A DNA stretch of 52,847 nucleotides from Chloroflexota bacterium (GTDB lineage: Bacteria; Chloroflexota; UBA6077; FW602-bin22; JAMCYS01): positions 1 through 52,847 of the forward strand of contig JAMCYS010000088.1 in NCBI GenBank assembly GCA_023473795.1. The letters are read 5' to 3'. Numbering within the stretch: position 1 is the first letter of the stretch; each line of letters opens with the position of its first letter. Below, in pieces: positions 7,262 to 16,053 of the stretch. A program made the position numbers and the translations under genes. Under the pieces are notes generated by a model. The model was not told the origin of the DNA and searched no databases. It saw nothing but the letters and a program-made list of their open reading frames with translations.

Positions 7262-8917
7262 ATGAGCCCTTCCCCGAACCTACCCGCTGCGCCCTCGAAC
7301 TGGCAGCATCGCTCCGTGACCGTGGCGGAGAACGGCCTGGTGGCATCGGCCTCCCAGTTGGCCACGTTGGCCGGCCTCGACGTGCTGCGCGACGGCGGCA
7401 ACGCCGTGGACGCGGCCATCGCCGTAGCCGGCGTGCTCGACGTCACTTTGCCTATGATGACTGGCCTGGGCGGCGACGTCTTCCTGATCGTCTACCTGGC
7501 CAAGGAGGGCCGCCTGGAGGCGCTCAACGGCAGCGGCATCTGCGCCTATGCCGCCGACCGCGAATACTACATAAGCCGGGGCTTCCAGAAGATGCCTCTC
7601 AGCGGCGTGCACTCCGTGGCCGTGCCGGGGGCGGTGGACGCCTACGTCACCGCCCTGCGGCGCTGGGGCACGCGACCTCTGCGCGAACTCTGGCAGCCCG
7701 CCATGCATTACGCCCAACACGGCTTCCCTCTGCCGGAGATCACCGCCCGCCGGTTCGCCGAGACCGAGCCCGAGCTCGCCCAGTCGCCCAGCGCCGCCCG
7801 GGTCTATCTGCCCGGCGGCCGGGCGCCCCGGCCGGGCCAGCTCTTCCGCCAGCCCGAACTGGCAGAGAGCCTGCGGCAGGTGGCCGAGGGCGGGCGCGAG
7901 GCCTTCTACGCGGGCGACCTGGCCAGGCGTCTAGTGGCGGCAATACGTGGGGCGGGCGGACTGCTCGGCGAGCGCGAGTTCGCCGAGCACCACTGCGACG
8001 TCTATACACCGCTCAGCACCGACTACCGCGGTTACATCGTGCACGAGACCGCGCCCCCCTCGCAGGGGCTCATCGTCCTGGAAGAGATGAACATCGTGGA
8101 GGGCTTCGATCTGGCGGGGCTCGGCTTCCAGAGCGCCGAGTCGATTCACGCCATGGTCGAGGCTAAAAAGTTGGCCTTCGGCGACCGCCTGGGCTTCACG
8201 CGCGACCCGCGCTTCGGTCCGGTGCCGCTCAAGGGCCTCCTCTCCAAGGAGTACGCCGCCCTGCGGCGCCAGCTGATCGACCCCGAGCGGGCGATGGAAG
8301 GGCAGGTCGCCGGCGACCCCGCGCGCTTCGACGGCGACACCACCTACTTCGCGGTCGTGGACAAAGACGGCAACTGCGTTTCCTTCATCGAGAGTCTCTC
8401 CGCCGCCTTCGGCAGCAAGTTCGTGGCCGGCGACACCGGCATCCTCCTCAACAATCGGGCCGGGCGCGGCTTCAGCCTGGAGGCGGGGCATCCCAACGTG
8501 ATCGAGCCGGGCAAGAAGACCATGCACACCCTCAACGCCTATATGGTGACCAAGGACGGCCAACCCTGGCTGGTGGGCGGCACGCCCGGCGGCGACCAGC
8601 AGCCCCAGTGGAACCTGCAGATGACCACCGCTCTGATTGACTACGGGCTTAACGTACAGCAGGCCGCGGAGGCGCCGCGCTGGCACAGCTTCCCGGGCAC
8701 CGATCCGGCCAACGCGGACCAGCCCCTGCAACTGCGCGTGGAGAACCGCGTGCCGGCGGCGGTGCGTCGCCGCCTGGCCGACAAAGGGCACGACGTTAAG
8801 ACCATTGGCCCCTGGGCCGCCGGCTCGGGGGTGCAGCTGATCGCAATAGACCAGGCGACGGGCCTGCGCCAGGGTGGCTCCGACCCCCGCGTTGACGGCT
8901 GCGCCCTGGGGTACTAG
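7262..8917 (+). CDS. Gamma-glutamyltransferase-family Ntn hydrolase
   Basis: 551 residues. The large-subunit part shows GGNAVDAAIA and GLGGDVF. The likely autoprocessing nucleophile is Thr360 in DTTYFAVVDKDGN, aligned with TTHYSVVDKDGN of known enzymes; the following His is Tyr here. The small subunit has FGSKFVAGDTGILLNN, the GGTPGGDQQPQ block and a C-terminal GGSDPRVDG. The family hydrolyses or transfers gamma-glutamyl groups from glutathione-like compounds. Some members are acylases, and this YwrD-like form has no signal peptide, so it is probably cytoplasmic. The open frame begins at 7169, but ATG 7262 has AAGGAG and suits the promoter. Confidence 0.9.
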   Translation: MSPSPNLPAAPSNWQHRSVTVAENGLVASASQLATLAGLDVLRDGGNAVDAAIAVAGVLDVTLPMMTGLGGDVFLIVYLAKEGRLEALNGSGICAYAADREYYISRGFQKMPLSGVHSVAVPGAVDAYVTALRRWGTRPLRELWQPAMHYAQHGFPLPEITARRFAETEPELAQSPSAARVYLPGGRAPRPGQLFRQPELAESLRQVAEGGREAFYAGDLARRLVAAIRGAGGLLGEREFAEHHCDVYTPLSTDYRGYIVHETAPPSQGLIVLEEMNIVEGFDLAGLGFQSAESIHAMVEAKKLAFGDRLGFTRDPRFGPVPLKGLLSKEYAALRRQLIDPERAMEGQVAGDPARFDGDTTYFAVVDKDGNCVSFIESLSAAFGSKFVAGDTGILLNNRAGRGFSLEAGHPNVIEPGKKTMHTLNAYMVTKDGQPWLVGGTPGGDQQPQWNLQMTTALIDYGLNVQQAAEAPRWHSFPGTDPANADQPLQLRVENRVPAAVRRRLADKGHDVKTIGPWAAGSGVQLIAIDQATGLRQGGSDPRVDGCALGY

Positions 8918-8956
8918 GGAACTGCCGCCACATTGCCAACTTGATTGGTTCCTATC

Positions 8957-9718
8957 TCAGTCGTTTGGCATCCACCACTCGCCCGGCCGCAGGACGATGG
9001 CCTTGGTCTTTGGCTTGCCGTCAACCGCCATCGTCTCCAGCAGGCCGAGAAACGCCCGGACGTCGTCGCAGTCCGGGTCTAGGAAGTGGCAGGGGATGGC
9101 ATACTCGGCCTGCAGCCACTGGCAGGCCAGGGCGGCCTCGTAGGGCGTCATTTCGCCGGTAACCACGCGGGCGTCCCCGGCTTTGGCCGAGTCGGGCAGG
9201 GAGACGTGCACGAGCACGACGTTCGGCCTGTACACCTCGCCGATAAGCCGCAGGTCGCCAAACAGGGCGGTGTCGCCCATGTGATAGATGCGCGTCTGGT
9301 CGTCGGCATAGACGATGAAGCCCATCGGGAAACCCGTGGCCCAGCGGCCGTCGGCTAGAAGCGCTCGCGAGGTGTGGCGGCTTTCGACCGGCCGGATGCG
9401 CAGGCCGCGGAAGTCCACTCCCAGACCCTAGGCCACGGACAGGACCTGCTCCGCCGGCACCCCCTGCGAAACCAGCGCCTCCTCGACCTCGGGCCCGCAG
9501 ACGACCGGGCAGCCAAACCGCGAGGCGCTCTTGGCCGAGTCGCCGATGTGGTCCCAGGCGCCGTGGCTGACGAGGACGAGGTCGGCCTTGTCCAGGTCCG
9601 CCGAGCGCACGGGGCTCACCTCGCTGGCGTCGAGGTAGGGGTCGATGATGATCCGCAGCCCTCCTTCCGTGACGATCTCGAAGGAGGCGTAGCCCAGGAA
9701 CCGTATCTGAGTCGCCAT
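8957..9718 (-). pseudogene. MBL-fold metal-dependent hydrolase interrupted by an in-frame TAG
   Basis: A UPF0173-like metallo-beta-lactamase-fold protein of 253 codons plus stop, read in one frame from ATG 9718. An amber codon at 9428-9430 cuts it after 96 residues (...VLSVA) and the same frame continues to 8957. The frame is otherwise undamaged. Ligand regions visible are SHGAWDH (the second His of HxHxDH is Ala), ESRHTSR, HMGDTALFGD and PCHFLD. A separate restart at ATG 9418 is possible but would lack the first metal motif. It lies 42 bases downstream of DppC (9761-10666) and may be the last gene of that operon. A fresh nonsense mutation, a sequencing error or amber readthrough are all possible. 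Confidence 0.75.
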
Positions 9719-9760
9719 ATCACAGCCCCTTTCGCGGGCAAGCAGAAGCGGCAGCCGGAC

Positions 9761-10666
9761 CTAGGCGCTGCCTCGTTCCCGCAGGCGCGGGTCGAGTGTC
9801 AAGCGCAGCGCGTCGCCCAGTATGTTGAGTGACAGCACGGTCACGAAGATGGCCACACCTGGGAAGAACGACAGGTACGGCGCCCTGTCCATGTACTGGT
9901 AAGCCTGGCGCAACATCGAGCCCCAGCTGGCGTTGGGCGGCTCGATGCCCAAACCAAGGAAGCTCAGCGCCGCCTCGACGATTATCGCCTGGGCGATCAT
10001 CAGCGATGACTGCACGATAACCGGCGCCGTCACGTTGGGCCAAACATGCACCAGAATGATGCGCCACGGCTTGGCGCCCAGCACGCGAGCGGCGGTGACG
10101 AAGTCGCGCTCGCGCACTGAGAGGGCCTGGCCGCGCACGAGGCGCGCGAAAGCGGGAGTGAACACTACTCCGATGGCGATCATCGCGTTGATCAGGCCCG
10201 GACCCAGACTGGCGGCGATGGCCAACGCCAGCACCAGGGTGGGGAACGACCAGAGGGTGTCGACCAGGCGCATTAGGATATCGTCGACCAGGCCGCCGAG
10301 GTAGCCCGCGAGCAACCCGACGGTCACCCCCACCGTCATTGCGAATCCGACCGACACAATGCCCGCCAGCACGGCGACCCGCGCCCCAAAGATGATGCGA
10401 CTGAGCACATCACGGCCAATGTGGTCGGTGCCCAGAAGGTGGGCAGCGCCGGGCGAGGCCAGAATGCCGGCCGCCTGCATCTTGTTCGGGTTATAGGGGG
10501 CTATCAAGTCGGCGGCGATCGCCAGGAGGAGCACGATCGACACAACCGCCAGGCCAAAGCCAGCCCCGCGTGTGCGCAGCGTCCTGCTCAAGAGAGCCGC
10601 TAGCCGCTTACGCTGGTTGGTTTCGCGCCAGTCGCGTGTCGACGCTTGCGCAGTGAATTCAGCCAC
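9761..10666 (-). CDS. Peptide-type ABC permease, DppC-like (system A)
   Basis: 301 residues. After a cytosolic N-terminus there is a first membrane helix (about 35-55), a periplasmic loop with LLGTDHIGRDVLSR, then the BPD_transp_1 core with further helices. The EAA loop is RERDFVTAARVLGA, and the C-terminal part has EAALSFLGLG and PNASWGSML, hallmarks of DppC/OppC. It forms the channel with DppB (10682-11632), and with ATPases it imports peptides or other solutes delivered by the binding protein. GTG start with GGGGGCG upstream; 15 bases separate it from DppB. No ATPase is encoded in this unit. Confidence 0.92.
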   Translation of the reverse strand: MAEFTAQASTRDWRETNQRKRLAALLSRTLRTRGAGFGLAVVSIVLLLAIAADLIAPYNPNKMQAAGILASPGAAHLLGTDHIGRDVLSRIIFGARVAVLAGIVSVGFAMTVGVTVGLLAGYLGGLVDDILMRLVDTLWSFPTLVLALAIAASLGPGLINAMIAIGVVFTPAFARLVRGQALSVRERDFVTAARVLGAKPWRIILVHVWPNVTAPVIVQSSLMIAQAIIVEAALSFLGLGIEPPNASWGSMLRQAYQYMDRAPYLSFFPGVAIFVTVLSLNILGDALRLTLDPRLRERGSA

Positions 10667-10681
10667 TTCTTCGCCCCCCTT

Positions 10682-11632
10682 CTACGAGTAGCGGATGCGC
10701 GGGTCGAGGTAGGCGTAGACTAGGTCGGTGATGAGGTTGGCGATGAGGACCGACACCGCCATGATCAGGACCACGCCCTGCAGCATAGGGAAATCGCGGA
10801 AGAAGATCGAGTCGGCCGCCAGCCGCCCCATGCCCGGCAACGCGAATATAGTCTCCACGACCACCGACCCGCCGAAGAGGCGGCCGATCTGGAGGCCGAT
10901 CACGGTTACCACGGGGATCATCGCGTTCTTGAGGGCGTGCCGGAAGATCAGAGCCCCTTCGGCCAGTCCCTTGGCCCGTGCGGTCGTTATGTATTCATGC
11001 TGCAGCACCTCGATCAGAGACGATCGCACTTGCCGCATGGTGACGGCATTTAGCGCCATGCCCAAGGAGATTGCCGGCAATAGCATCGACCTAATGCTTG
11101 GCCAGAGGCCAACCGACGGCGAGACGTAGCCCGAGGGCGGCAGCCAGCCCAGCCACACGGCGAAGATATAGATCAGCAGGATCCCAAGCCAGAACTCAGG
11201 GATGGCGACACCACCGATGGCCAGCACCGTGCCGACGCCATCAATCTTGGAGTTCGGTTTGGCGGCTGAGATGATCCCGGCGGGAATGGCGACCAGCAGG
11301 GCAATCGCGAGGGCCATCGCCATTAGCTGCAAGGTGACCGGCAGACGAGCGCCCAGCCCCTCCAGCACCGGTTCGCGCGTGCGCACCGAGCGGCCCAGGT
11401 CACCCTGGACGGCGCGGGCCACCCACAGCCCGTACTGCACCGGGACCGGCTGGTCCAGGCCGAGCTCCTTGCGCATGGCCTGGTAGGCCACCTCGTCGTG
11501 GATGTTGCCTTCGCCCAGGAAGGCCAGCGCAGGGTCACCCGGCAGGAGCAACGTGATGGCGAAGACTACTACCGTGACCAAGAAGATCACTGGCACGAAG
11601 TAGGCTACCCGGCGTAGCAGATACTGTGTCAT
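10682..11632 (-). CDS. Peptide-type ABC permease, DppB-like (system A)
   Basis: 316 residues. MTQYLLRR opens a first helix (about 9-30), followed by LLPGDPALAF and the GLDQPVPVQY segment that mark DppB, then five more membrane helices. The EAA loop is TARAKGLAE and the C-terminus is LVYAYLDPRIRYS, the standard ending. It pairs with the DppC gene 15 bases downstream. A hairpin separates it from its binding-protein gene. Its close paralogue at 14982 has the same length and the same ending, which suggests duplication of the A and B transport units. Confidence 0.93.
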   Translation of the reverse strand: MTQYLLRRVAYFVPVIFLVTVVVFAITLLLPGDPALAFLGEGNIHDEVAYQAMRKELGLDQPVPVQYGLWVARAVQGDLGRSVRTREPVLEGLGARLPVTLQLMAMALAIALLVAIPAGIISAAKPNSKIDGVGTVLAIGGVAIPEFWLGILLIYIFAVWLGWLPPSGYVSPSVGLWPSIRSMLLPAISLGMALNAVTMRQVRSSLIEVLQHEYITTARAKGLAEGALIFRHALKNAMIPVVTVIGLQIGRLFGGSVVVETIFALPGMGRLAADSIFFRDFPMLQGVVLIMAVSVLIANLITDLVYAYLDPRIRYS

Positions 11633-11737
11633 GTCGTGATGGCCTCCGCTCGCTTTGCAGTCAGTCGGTCAACCGGATCTCCAGCCGGTGAGAGAGATCG
11701 TGCAGGTGAGCCCGGGCACCTACCGGCGTCCCTATCA

Positions 11738-11755
11738 CCCACGCTCCTGCGTGGG
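11738..11755. repeat. Hairpin between binding-protein and permease genes
   Basis: CCCACGC-tcct-GCGTGGG, perfect 7-base arms, in the 179-base gap after the system A binding protein. It may protect the upstream message or lower permease expression. Confidence 0.5.
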
Positions 11756-11811
11756 CCGCCCCGAAGACCGCGGGGTCCCCCATTTTGTGCCGGGAAAGGG
11801 AATCGGTCCGC

Positions 11812-13485
11812 CTACTTTTTCAGCCAGGCCGCGCGGAAGTCCGGCACCTGGTAGTTCATGCCCATGCCTTGCAGATCCTTGCGATAAGCGGTTACCAGGG
11901 GCATCTGGATGCCTGTGCCCAGGTAGGCGCGCTCCTGGATGAGGGTGAGCACTTGCTTGTAGATCTCATGGCGCTTCTTCTCGTCTTGCGTCGAGGCGCC
12001 CTCGTTCATCAGGCGGTCGATGTCTTTGTCGCAGAACTGCGCCCAATTTGAGCTGCCGCCGCACCTGATGCGAACCCCCAGTAGGTCCGGATCGACGGTA
12101 GTGACGAAAGTGCCCCGCCAGAAGCACGACTGGAAATTCTTCGCCCGCACGGCGTCGATCCACGACAGCCGTTCCTGGGCCACTAGCTTGGTCTTGATAC
12201 CCACCGCCGACCACATCTGCTGCACGAACTCGCCGATGGTGTTCTCCGGCTCGCGGGCGATCACCTTCAGCTCGATCTCCACCCCGTTGGGGTAGCCGGC
12301 CTCCGTCAACAGTTGCTTCACCTTGGCCGGGTTGTATTCGTTCTTCGGAATGCTCTCGTCGTAGCCCAACGAACCCTTGGCCCAGTCCGGGTAGAAGTGC
12401 GGCGTGCCCACGCCGAAGCCTAGCGCCTTAGCCATACCATCGCGGTCGATGCCCATCAGCGCGGCCTGGCGCACGCGCACGTCGCTGAACGGCTTCGCCT
12501 CGGTGTTGAAGCCGACCATGAAGTACACCTGCCCGGCCCAGGGCATCTCGACTATGCCCATATTGGGATCGGCCTTGATCGCGGCCACATCCTTGGTCGC
12601 CACCCACTCCAGCACCTGCACCGTTCCGGCCTTCATATCGGTCAGCGCCACCGTGGGGTCGGGCACGTAGCGGCCGACGAAACCGTCGAGGTAAGGCAGC
12701 TGCTTGCCATCGGCCCCTTTCTCGAAGTAGTCGGGGTTGCGGTCCAGAATCAGGCGGTCGTCGGTAACCCACTGCTTGAATTTAAAGGCGCCGGTCCCGA
12801 CCGGCGCGCGAGCGAAACCGTCGTCTCCTAGCTTGTCGTGCGCCACCTTAGACATCATGTGGATGCGTGCGCCAACGACGAAGGCCATGCTGCGCAGGAA
12901 GGCTGGATTGGGGACCTTCAGCTTCAAGACCAGGGTGTTCTTGTCGGCCGCCGTGGCGGTGTCGAGGTCCACTAACTGGGTCTTCTTCTGAGACTTCTCG
13001 TGGTCGCGCGCTCGTAACAGGTTCCAGGCGGCAACCTCGGCCGTGAAATCGCTGCCGTCGTGGAACTTAACGCCCTGCTTGAGCTTCAACTCGATGGTCT
13101 TGGGATCGGGTTGGCTCCAGGATTCCGCTAGGTCGGGCACCAGCTTGTGCTCCCACGTCTTGGCATCCACCAGCTCGAAACGGACCAGCCCATTGTACAT
13201 AGCCTCGTAGCCGGTCATGTACTGGATGGTCGTCAGGTGGGGGTCCATCGTGGGGTAGGTCCAGTTCAGCGCCTGCGTCACCGTACCACCCCGCGTGATG
13301 GCGGAGGAAGGCTGAGCCGCGGCTGTGGTACCTGCCGGTTTGGCCGCCGGAGGAGCGGAGGTAGGGGCAGGCGCCGGGGTGGCCGGCGCACAGGCGGCCA
13401 GGAGCGGCACCGCCGCAATGGCGGAGAGCCTGAGGAATCCCCGTCGGGTCAGAGGCAGCCCACTTGAAGCCCTATTCGTGTCCAC
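11812..13485 (-). CDS. Family-5 ABC substrate-binding lipoprotein (system A)
   Basis: 557 residues, SBP_bac_5 family. The N-terminus has a twin-arginine motif (TRRGFL, 13-18) and lipobox LLAAC with Cys32, so it is predicted to be a Tat-exported lipoprotein. An Ala/Pro/Thr linker runs to about 65. The mature body shows FHDGSDF, GTGAFKFKQW and the VRQAALMGIDRDG segment common in dipeptide/oligopeptide receptors. The GTG start follows AGGAGACGAGAA. It is first in the system A unit (SBP, DppB, DppC, MBL hydrolase). The ligand is unknown; family members bind peptides, opines, nickel or sugars. Confidence 0.92.
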   Translation of the reverse strand: MDTNRASSGLPLTRRGFLRLSAIAAVPLLAACAPATPAPAPTSAPPAAKPAGTTAAAQPSSAITRGGTVTQALNWTYPTMDPHLTTIQYMTGYEAMYNGLVRFELVDAKTWEHKLVPDLAESWSQPDPKTIELKLKQGVKFHDGSDFTAEVAAWNLLRARDHEKSQKKTQLVDLDTATAADKNTLVLKLKVPNPAFLRSMAFVVGARIHMMSKVAHDKLGDDGFARAPVGTGAFKFKQWVTDDRLILDRNPDYFEKGADGKQLPYLDGFVGRYVPDPTVALTDMKAGTVQVLEWVATKDVAAIKADPNMGIVEMPWAGQVYFMVGFNTEAKPFSDVRVRQAALMGIDRDGMAKALGFGVGTPHFYPDWAKGSLGYDESIPKNEYNPAKVKQLLTEAGYPNGVEIELKVIAREPENTIGEFVQQMWSAVGIKTKLVAQERLSWIDAVRAKNFQSCFWRGTFVTTVDPDLLGVRIRCGGSSNWAQFCDKDIDRLMNEGASTQDEKKRHEIYKQVLTLIQERAYLGTGIQMPLVTAYRKDLQGMGMNYQVPDFRAAWLKK

Positions 13486-14065
13486 TTCTCGTCTCCTACG
13501 TGTTGTTAGGACTAGGGTGCTTAGCCGGAATGCTGCTGGTGTTATAGCTCAGTCGTTTCGGCCCAGATTACCGGCATATAGCCATCTAGCCGGGGGCCTA
13601 CATACTCCCTCCTTCCTGTATGGCGAGGCAGGCGGTGGCGGCTCATTACGTCAGGTGCTCGCAACGGTCGGCAATCATCACGGCATACGGTCGGCGTTTC
13701 GCCAGCGTGCCCAACCCGGCAATCGCCGGCTGTCATCCGTTCATCAGACAAAGGGTACGCCACGCCGATGTGAAACCGCGGCTGAGCCGGGGCGGCAGCG
13801 CCCCGAGAGTATAGGTAGGAGAACCGGCTGTGGGCCGGCCGTGGTCCAGTAGGAACTTCGGCAGCAACTGCAGTGACTGAAGGCTGTCCTGTTCTCTCGC
13901 TCTTGCATAGTATTGTAAGCTGCATTCGTGGTGAGCGCAATCTCGTTCGGACCGTGCCGCAACCCGCCCGTCGGTGTTGGGTTAGGCACTTCAACTCGGC
14001 AGGCGCAAAGGCAAGCCACCGCGCGGTCGTCACGGAACGCAAGGCACGCGGCAACGGTTCAACTG
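13486..14065. other. 580-base intergenic region between transport units A and B
   Basis: No credible gene. On the minus strand a TATAAC (13541-13546) stands about 56 bases before the system A start, with only a weak -35. A better-spaced pair, TTGCGC (13935-13940), 17 bases and TACAAT (13912-13917), would give a leader of about 420 bases. Both are tentative promoters for system A. Confidence 0.35.
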
Positions 14066-14968
14066 CTATGCGCTTCCCCTCTCGCGCAGGCGCGGGTCGA
14101 GCGCCAGGCGTAAACCATCACCCAGCAGGTTGAGCGAGAGCACGGTGATGAAAATGGCCGCGCCCGGGAAGAGCGACAGCCAGGGCGCTCGCTCCATGTA
14201 CTGGTAGCCGGTCCGCAGCATCGAGCCCCAGCTGGCCTGCGGCGGCTCGACCCCCAGACCCAGGAAGCTCAGCGCCGCCTCGACGATGATCGCCTGCGCC
14301 ACCATCAAGGACGATTGCACGATGATCGGACCGATCACATTCGGCCAGATGTGCCGCAACATTATGCGCGATGGCCCGGCGCCCAGCACTCGCGCCGCTG
14401 TGACAAAGTCGCGCTCGCGCACCGAGAGCGCCTGCCCCCGCACCAGCCGTGCAAAAGCCGGCGTGAAGACCACGCCGATGGCAATCATCGCGTTAATCAA
14501 CCCCTGGCCCAGGCTAAAGGCAATGGCCAGCGCCAGCACCAGGGTGGGGAACGACCAGATGGCGTCGACGAGACGCATCAGCACGTCGTCCACCCAACCG
14601 CCCCAATATCCGGCTACCAGGCCAATAGTCACGCCCAGGGTGAGGGCAAAGCCGACCGAGACCAAGCCTGCCTCCACCGCCACCCGCGACCCGAAGATGA
14701 CTCGACTCAGCAAATCGCGCCCCAGGTGATCCGTGCCAAACCAGTAGGTGCCGCTGGGTTGCAGCAACACGCTGCCCCGCGGCACGTTGGGGTCGTAAGG
14801 TGCTACCCAGTCGGCGGTTGCCGCCAGGAAGATCACCAGCAGCACCACGGCCAGGCCGAAGCCGGCGCCACGGGTCTTGAGGATCTGAGATATCAGCCCC
14901 AGGAAACGAGCGCCCAGGGAGCGCTCGCGGTATCCAGAACGCGGCCCTTCCGAGGTAATCGCAGCCAT
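14066..14968 (-). CDS. Peptide-type ABC permease, DppC-like (system B)
   Basis: 300 residues, a close paralogue of the protein at 9761. The segment around the EAA loop (RERDFVTAARVLGA) and the EAALSFLGLG block are identical, and the C-terminus DPRLRERGSA is the same. Features are FGTDHLGRDLLSR after the first helix and PQASWGSML near the end. ATG with GGAGG. It is the last gene of the system B unit, 13 bases after DppB. The similarity to system A suggests tandem duplication of an SBP-DppB-DppC unit, with later divergence of the binding proteins. Confidence 0.92.
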   Translation of the reverse strand: MAAITSEGPRSGYRERSLGARFLGLISQILKTRGAGFGLAVVLLVIFLAATADWVAPYDPNVPRGSVLLQPSGTYWFGTDHLGRDLLSRVIFGSRVAVEAGLVSVGFALTLGVTIGLVAGYWGGWVDDVLMRLVDAIWSFPTLVLALAIAFSLGQGLINAMIAIGVVFTPAFARLVRGQALSVRERDFVTAARVLGAGPSRIMLRHIWPNVIGPIIVQSSLMVAQAIIVEAALSFLGLGVEPPQASWGSMLRTGYQYMERAPWLSLFPGAAIFITVLSLNLLGDGLRLALDPRLRERGSA

Positions 14969-14981
14969 AGTTCGCGACCTC

Positions 14982-15932
14982 CTAGGCGTAGCGGATGCGC
15001 GGGTCGAGGTAGGCGTAAAGCAGGTCGGTCAGCAGGTTGAAGAGCAGCACCGCCCCCGCCATCACCAGCACTACGCCCTGCAACATCGGAAAGTCGCGAA
15101 AGAAGATCGAGTCCGCCGCCAGTCGCCCCATTCCGGGCAGGGCAAATATCGTCTCCACCACCACGGCGCCGCCAAAGAGCCTGCCAATCTGCAGGCCGAT
15201 CACCGTCACCACCGGGATTAGAGCGTTCTTCACGGCGTGGTCGCGCACGACCGCTGGCTCAGCCAGCCCCTTGGCCCGCGCCACGACGACGTACTCCTGC
15301 TGGAGCACCTCCAGCAGAGAAGCGCGCACTTGGCGCATCGTCACGGCGGTTACGGTGGTGCCCAGAGCAATTGCCGGCATGATAATTGACTGCAGGCTAA
15401 GCCAGAGCCCGGCCGAGAGAGGCACGAAGCCAGAGGATGGCAGCCAGTGCAGCAACACGGCGAAGACGTAGATCAGGACGATGCCCAGGAAGAACTCGGG
15501 GATGGCCACGCCGCCGATGGCCAGGACCGTCCCCACCGAGTCTAAGAGAGAATTCGGCCTCGTCGCGGAGATTATGCCCACCGGAATGGCAACGATGAGG
15601 GCGAAGAAGAGCGCCACTACGGTGAGCTCTATAGTCACCGGCAATCGTGCTTGCAGACCCTCAACGACGGTTTCGTGGGTACGAATGGAACGACCCAGGT
15701 CACCGTGCAATGCCCGGCCCAACCAGTTGGCGTACTGAACGGGGACGGGCTGATCGAGGCCGAGCTCCGCGCGCATGGCCGCGTAGGCCACTTTGTCCTG
15801 GCCCATGGCGTCTCCCAAGAAGGCCATCGCCGGGTCGCCAGGCAGCAGCATAGTGATAGAGAAGATGACGACGCTGACCAGGAAGAACACAGGCACGAAG
15901 TAAAGCAGCCGCCGCAGAAGATACTTCCCCAA
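14982..15932 (-). CDS. Peptide-type ABC permease, DppB-like (system B), TTG start
   Basis: 316 residues if started at TTG 15932 (fMet-GKYLLRR), which aligns exactly with the start of its paralogue at 10682 and has GAAGAGAGG upstream. The frame is open to a GTG at 15956, but that codon lies inside a hairpin and has no ribosome site. Features are LLPGDPAMAF, GLDQPVPVQY, TARAKGLAE-type EAA loop (here VARAKGLAE) and the ending YLDPRIRYA. It forms a channel with the DppC gene 13 bases downstream. Confidence 0.9.
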   Translation of the reverse strand: MGKYLLRRLLYFVPVFFLVSVVIFSITMLLPGDPAMAFLGDAMGQDKVAYAAMRAELGLDQPVPVQYANWLGRALHGDLGRSIRTHETVVEGLQARLPVTIELTVVALFFALIVAIPVGIISATRPNSLLDSVGTVLAIGGVAIPEFFLGIVLIYVFAVLLHWLPSSGFVPLSAGLWLSLQSIIMPAIALGTTVTAVTMRQVRASLLEVLQQEYVVVARAKGLAEPAVVRDHAVKNALIPVVTVIGLQIGRLFGGAVVVETIFALPGMGRLAADSIFFRDFPMLQGVVLVMAGAVLLFNLLTDLLYAYLDPRIRYA

Positions 15933-15988
15933 GGTAGGCGCCTCTCTTCCCGCCACCCGGAGGGCGGGGAGGATGATGAGACCTGGTT

Positions 15989-16020
15989 GTTCTGACGCCG
16001 CCCGTGGGCGGCGTCAGAAC
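15989..16020. repeat. Perfect 32-base hairpin, system B
   Basis: Arms of 15 bases (15989-16003 and 16006-16020) around a 2-base loop, in the gap between the system B binding-protein stop and DppB. A second, smaller inverted repeat (CCCGCC/GGGCGGG) follows at about 15950-15968. Probably an attenuator or message-stabilising structure. Confidence 0.65.
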
Positions 16021-16053
16021 ACGGGATCAACTGGGAGCAACCAGAGTGTCGCC

